Positions 59,386 through 64,000 of a stretch of DNA of 64,000 nt are shown here, piece after piece; within the stretch, counting starts at the first letter, position 1, and the number at the start of each line of letters is the position of its first letter. The notes below the pieces were generated by a model. It had not been told where the DNA came from, did no database searches, and saw only the letters and a program-made list of their open reading frames with translations. Source of the DNA: Cryptomeria japonica (taxonomy: Eukaryota; Streptophyta; Pinopsida; Cupressales; Cupressaceae); contig NC_081413.1 of the NCBI RefSeq assembly GCF_030272615.1, forward strand, positions 146,110,476 through 146,174,475, read 5' to 3'. The position numbers were made by a program, and so were the translations under genes.

Positions 59386-61802
59386 TTACAACAACATGCA
59401 TCAGTATTAAATATATAAATAACCAGAACACTAAGGTAAGTTTCTTTTTTCTTTATTTCCAGTTTACTAATATTTTATCAAATACATATGTTTTAATATA
59501 AATACAACATATAAATATATATATTTGAGTATATATATATTTGTATATATAAATTTCTATGGTTAAATATCTATTTCAATAGTTTTAGCAGATTGATCTC
59601 AAATAACAGAATAGGAGTAAAAAAAAAATTCTTATTTTCATTTTTTGCTTTATATTAAAAAAATATGACAGAGTTTTATTTATTTACAACAGCAACTAAC
59701 TTTAAAAAAAAATCATTAAATCCTTAAACAACATGATGTAATTCAATACCAACAATCATTCTCAAAGTCCATTTATTTTTCCCTACTTAACGTACATTTC
59801 AAAATGGGAAAAATATTTAGCAGAAATGAATTAATTACAACTACAACTAACTAATTTAAAAGAATCTATTTAATCTATAAACAACAAATGTGATGCAATA
59901 TTAATATTCACTCTAGCACCTATTTACATTATTTTGTATTATGAACAATAGATAGATATAAATTTTTATTCTCTTTTACTAACATCTATACTTCAACATT
60001 TTATTTATTTCCTTTCCATTTTGAGCACGCATACACCTTATTAACAAATAAAAGAAAACAAAATAAAATATATCTTTTTTTTTTCCAGCAACTATAAAAA
60101 AATAGAAATAATCAAAATGCATTCATAATATTTAAAGGATCAATACTTCAAATAAAATACAATTTATTACATGGTAAAACTTAGTCAATAATACATTTTC
60201 CTTTTCTGCAATATAAATACAATAGAAAACTTCTTTTTCTTTTCTATCTTTGCAACTAAAATGCAAAAATAAACTATTTTTCTGCAACTAAAATAAAATC
60301 AACATAGATCTTTTCCAAGCTTTCCCTTCCAAATCTTTTCCAAAGTAACCTGCAATAAAAGTGTGAGGTTGTGACCATGGAGGCTTACCTCCCAACCTAG
60401 GCTTACTAGAAGCCACCCCCAAGCTAGGAGAATCAAGGCTAGATGGGAAACACACATACAAACACATACATTCAAAAACTCAAAACAACAAAAACACTCC
60501 CAACCCAAGGTTTAAACAATGTTGCTTATGTGACTTTTTAAGTGGGGTGAAGGTGGACTAAGTACCCTTGAGGAGAATTTTGCAAATAGTGAGCATAATG
60601 CCATAACAAGGCTGCAAATATAACACTTCCAGAAGTTCCAAACTTGTCCCTATAATTCCTTATGACCCCCAAGACATACAAGTCAACAACTCCCCTTATG
60701 ACCCCCATTGCATAAACATAATACTATGCAGCAATGGTCACAAAAATCCCTTGAGAATGACTCTCTTCCAAAGAGAGCCTCTCACTCAAAGGTTGTCAAA
60801 CAACCCTTCACCCCAAGGCCACTCTACCCTCCCAAGGGTGAGTTTGACCTTGAAAACTCCCAAAAATAATGACATAAAAACTTAACCAAAATCACATATG
60901 GAAGGACTCCAAAAACAAGGAAAAAAAATGACAAAGAAAGTAATGCAACAACAATCTTTTCCATAACATCAACATACAAAATATAGAAATTCAACAAACC
61001 TTAATCTGCCAAAAGGGTAGGGAAATTTGTAGGAGAGCTACCCAAATCCACAACTTTTCTCCTTCCAAACTTAGCCAAAAATCTTTCCAATACTTGCCAA
61101 AAATTCTGAAAAATTTTAGTCTCCAAAATGGAGAGTGCGTGATCAAACTTCTCCCTCCCAAACCATTCCCTATGAAGCCCCACCTCACTCTTTCCAACCC
61201 ACTTGGGAAGGTTGAAGGATTCTCATTGGTTGGTCTTCCCAAAACTTACACACTCCCTGACCAAGGCACCTCAAAAAGGGGAAATGGAATGGGGAAGATG
61301 AATGACACTCATGAAGTTGGTTATCTAACCAAGGAAGGCTCTTCAAAAGATGAAATTCGGCCAACTTGGGAAACTCACTTTTTGGGGAGGTTAAACAAGC
61401 CCTAGGGAGTGGACACATGGATAAATTTAGCCTTCATCCATAGGTACATCATATGGCCCACTAAAAATGCTCCTAACTTGACCCCAAGAGTTAGTTTAAC
61501 CCTTTGGAAGTCCACCCAAAGTTTACCTACGGGTCAACTAATGGCTCCTTGTCCTAGGTTTACTTGGGATCATTTTAGGATAATTGAAAATATATGTATT
61601 GGTAAAATAAATTTCCTCAAAAAGAGACATGACAATGCCAACTCAACTTACAACACATGTGTCAAGTGACACTACAAAATAATTACACATCACTAAAAAA
61701 CACATGGCAAGTGTCCTTTTTTGAAAATTATAAATTAAATAATTTCCAAAATAAACACTCATCCAAGCATAACATTTACAAATTAAAATACATTTACAAA
61801 CA

Positions 61803-61832
61803 AGGGGTTGTCTCTCCAAATAGACAACCCCT
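61803..61832. repeat. Perfect hairpin in K LTR
   Basis: AGGGGTTGTCT (61803-61813), loop CTCCAAAT, AGACAACCCCT (61822-61832): an 11-bp perfect stem about 450 bases from the LTR start. It is also present in C and, with a decayed right arm, in A near 33326-33356. Confidence 0.85.
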
Positions 61833-62280
61833 GGCTTCATAATCGCACATAGGCCTATGCTTGATTCTCCAAATAATTTCCATGGTCACATGGAATGATT
61901 TTCCTGCACATCTCACTTGCACATTAGTAATTCCAAAAATCACGTATAATATTATCAAAAGAATATAATTTAGACATCGCATAAAACTTTAATTATAAAA
62001 TCAATTATCCAATTATCTGATAACATCTACATACAATCATGTACTAAATGGCATCATCCTCATAAACATGGAATTAAATCATTTATAGAGCATGCATCCA
62101 TAATTTCTAGTATAAAATGAAGTATTGCAAATCAAAGTAAATGACATAATCATATCAATGTTATCCACCACACGAGATCATATATAATCTATGTCCAAAA
62201 TGCATCACATTATAGTATCTAAAATAGGTCCAACATGAAAATAACAGAAGTGCTATGAGGGCTCGAGGTAGGGCCTCACA

Positions 62281-62292
62281 CCCTCCCCCACT
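62281..62292 (-). promoter_or_regulatory. K polypurine tract
   Basis: The minus strand reads AGTGGGGGAGGG immediately before the LTR start TGTGAGG. Its presence proves the adjoining 4.4-kb unit is a 3' LTR. Confidence 0.9.
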
Positions 62293-62329
62293 AGGAATCA
62301 ACTTCCTCTTGGAGTTCATAGAAAAGATG

Positions 62330-63694
62330 GGGGTACTAAGATCTCATATGTGTTGTGTCCTCCAATGATGTCGTAACCTCATCATAACAATCCCACTGGA
62401 CCCTAACCTGGTCCAAGTTTCAACCTTGAAGAGACAGCATCTAGTGAGCCAAAATGTAGTTGGGCTCAAAAGCTAGCTACTCATTAGACTCCACCTACAA
62501 GGCATCCCAATCCAGAATATGAGACTCATCATAAATGTACTTCCTCAGAACTGATACATGAAACACATCATGGAAGCATGATAGGCTAGGTGGCAAAGGT
62601 AGATGATATGCAACTAGTCCTATCATCTCAAGGATCTCAAATGGTCTGACAAAGTGAGGTGCGAGCTTAGAACCCTTTCCATAATGGATTAGACTCTTAT
62701 GCGGTCGCACTCTCAAGAAAACTCTATCCCTAACCATGAAGCTCCGGTCTATCCTCTTCGCATCTGCATACTTCTTCTACCTATCCTATGCCTCTCTAAG
62801 GTACTATCTAATCAAAATCACCTGCTGCTCCATATCACGAATCATCTCAAGACCTATGGCCACTCTATCCTCAATATGGTCCAAACTCAAAGGTGTCCTG
62901 TAAGGTCTGCCATACAAAGCCTAAAAAGGTGGCATCCCCAAAGAAGAATGATGCCCATTATTATAAACAAACTCTACTAAAGGAAGGTACTCTTCCCATC
63001 TGGTCTGATGATCCATGACGTACATGCAAAGAAGATCTTCTAACACCTAGTTTACACTCTCTGTCTATCCATCCATTTCTGAATGATAAGTTGTACTGAA
63101 GTTGAGTTTGGTACCCATGGCTGCCTATAACACCTTCCAAAAGGAAGAAGTGAAGAGGGAGTCTCTGTCTAAGATAATCTTACGTGGAACTCCATGAAGT
63201 GTGACAATATCCCACAAGAATACTTATGCTACTATTTGTGTTGTGAAAGTAGTCTAGACTAGTGAGAAGTGGGCCACCTTGGTCAACTTGTCAACTATCA
63301 CCATGATGGCATCATGATGACGTGCTAACATAGGAAGACCAATGACAAAGTCCATCGATATAGTATCCCACTTCCACTTTGGTATCGCATGAGAATGGAG
63401 CAACCCACTTAGATGGCGGTGCTCCATCTTGATCCTCTAGCACTCAAGGCATCAGGCTACTAGTACAGCAATGAATTATCATATACCTAGCCAATGATAA
63501 ATTTGTCTCAAATTTACATGCATCTTCTTAACTATGGGATGCACTGCATAAGGAGCTCTATGAGCCTCTAACACAATGAAATCACACAATCCTCCGAAAG
63601 AAGGTACATATATGCGCACTCTACGGTGCAGTAGTCCATTAGACTTTGATGTATAGTTTGCATATCTCCCTTCCAGGGCCTCCTGAGATCGCAC
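62330..63694 (-). pseudogene. K integrase with chromodomain
   Basis: Zinc module: EAHRAPYAVHPIVKKMH, then CLEC after two stops. Core: WDTISMDFVIGLP (first Asp), IILDRDSLFTSSFWK (second Asp) and SEMDG-stop-TESVN (Glu). C-terminal domain (62495-62737): DRVFLRVRPHKSLIHYGKGS, LAPHFVRPFEILE and HDVFHVSVLRKYIYDESH. Chromodomain remnant (about 62345-62485): DQVRVQWDCYDEV and a final YPHLF. The chromodomain is thought to steer insertion to marked chromatin. Many stops, mainly TAG, make this copy inactive. Confidence 0.87.
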
Positions 63695-63736
63695 TACCCG
63701 ACATACCTCTAGATACCACTCATTTTTTGGTAGCTG

Positions 63737-64000
63737 CTACAATATACAACCTCTCAAATCTATGTCCATAGTCATGGAGCATATCTCATGACATCTCCTA
63801 CTCAAGGCATTTGCAACTATGTTCTCTTTCCCCTTGATGTAGTGAACATCAAAATCATACTCACATAGAAACTCCATCCATCTCCTCTGACGGGCATTAA
63901 GATTAGGTTGGGTGAATATATACTGCAAGCTTTGATGATCTGAATGAAGCTCAAAATCATGACCCAAAAGGAAGTGTCTCCACCTCACAAGTGCATGCAC
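63737..64000 (-). pseudogene. K RNase H (partial at window edge)
   Basis: An 87-codon open stretch reads WRHFLLGHDFELHSDHQSLQ, NARQRRWMEFLCEYDFDVHY and IKGKENIVANALSRR, the end of a Ty3/gypsy RNase H. The usual DALSRR motif is NALSRR, so the last catalytic Asp is replaced. RT and upstream domains are outside the window. Confidence 0.88.

Larger units (their letters stand above)
57882..62280 (-). repeat. K 3' LTR (4.4 kb)
   Basis: The plus strand runs TGTCATGCCCAAAC...GGGCCTCACA. In element orientation it starts TGTGAGGCCC next to the PPT and ends GGGCATGACA. Landmarks: hairpin at 61803-61832; a block shared closely with A (60110-61700 versus 31630-33210); GC-rich core 58965-59275; (TA)n at 59343-59380. 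Open frames inside are not conserved between copies. Confidence 0.93.
57882..64000 (-). mobile_element. K: chromovirus (Ty3/gypsy) with 4.4-kb LTR, right end off window
   Basis: From the right edge leftward: RNase H, integrase zinc module, integrase core, integrase C-terminus, chromodomain, PPT, then a complete 3' LTR. Order and motifs are those of plant chromoviruses; long LTRs are known in the Tekay/Del group, to which I tentatively assign it. It lies in D (target flank GGGGT). Its LTR identifies solo LTRs A and C as the same family. Confidence 0.9.

Overview
This is plant nuclear DNA made almost entirely of nested LTR retrotransposons. I see no host gene, tRNA, rRNA, CRISPR array or bacterial-style operon. 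Tat-type and chromodomain-bearing Ty3/gypsy elements, several Ty1/copia elements, LTRs over 4 kb and repeat-on-repeat nesting suggest a large-genome seed plant, possibly a gymnosperm. The species call is inference. Every coding frame I could follow is broken by stops or frameshifts, so nearly all genes are listed as pseudogenes.

Layout, left to right. (1) 1-14239, minus: G1, a Tat-lineage Ty3/gypsy element running off the left edge (second RNase H, RNase H, RT, spacer, protease, gag, long leader, PBS, 5' LTR). Its leader is split by S1, a 4.7-kb solo LTR (8043-12751, target duplication ATAAG). (2) 14240-26624, minus: E1, an old non-autonomous element with a coiled-coil/CCHC gag and a large ORF of unknown function. 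G1, solo LTR F (14312-16531) and E2 all interrupt it. (3) 18263-24818, minus: E2, a complete younger relative of E1 with both LTRs, PBS, PPT, gag and a roughly 1,080-codon unknown ORF, but no protease, integrase or RT. (4) 26625-26994 and 38344-44073: the oldest visible layer, decayed minus-strand coding DNA of unknown family. (5) 26995-38343, plus: H, a Ty1/copia element with both LTRs, split by solo LTR A (29519-33805). (6) 44074-54411, plus: C3, a Ty1/copia element split by solo LTRs C (47842-51973) and J (52751-53694) and by D. (7) 54412-57881, minus: D, a relative of C3, cut by K. (8) 57882-64000, minus: K, a chromovirus whose 4.4-kb 3' LTR is the same family as solo LTRs A and C; it runs off the right edge.

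The nesting rests on direct evidence: 5-bp target duplications flank S1 (ATAAG), A (TTTTG), C (ACTAG) and E2 (AATGA), near-perfect ones flank F, H and J, and host frames resume across the junctions. The deepest stack is four layers: old coding DNA, then C3, then D, then K.

Two things stand out. E1 and E2 are two independent copies of a non-autonomous family that kept the same large unknown ORF, and their LTR signals match those of C3, D and J, which suggests C3/D-type copia elements supply their enzymes. The 4-kb chromovirus LTRs carry a GC-rich palindromic minisatellite beside (TA)n tracts, plus a conserved 11-bp-stem hairpin.
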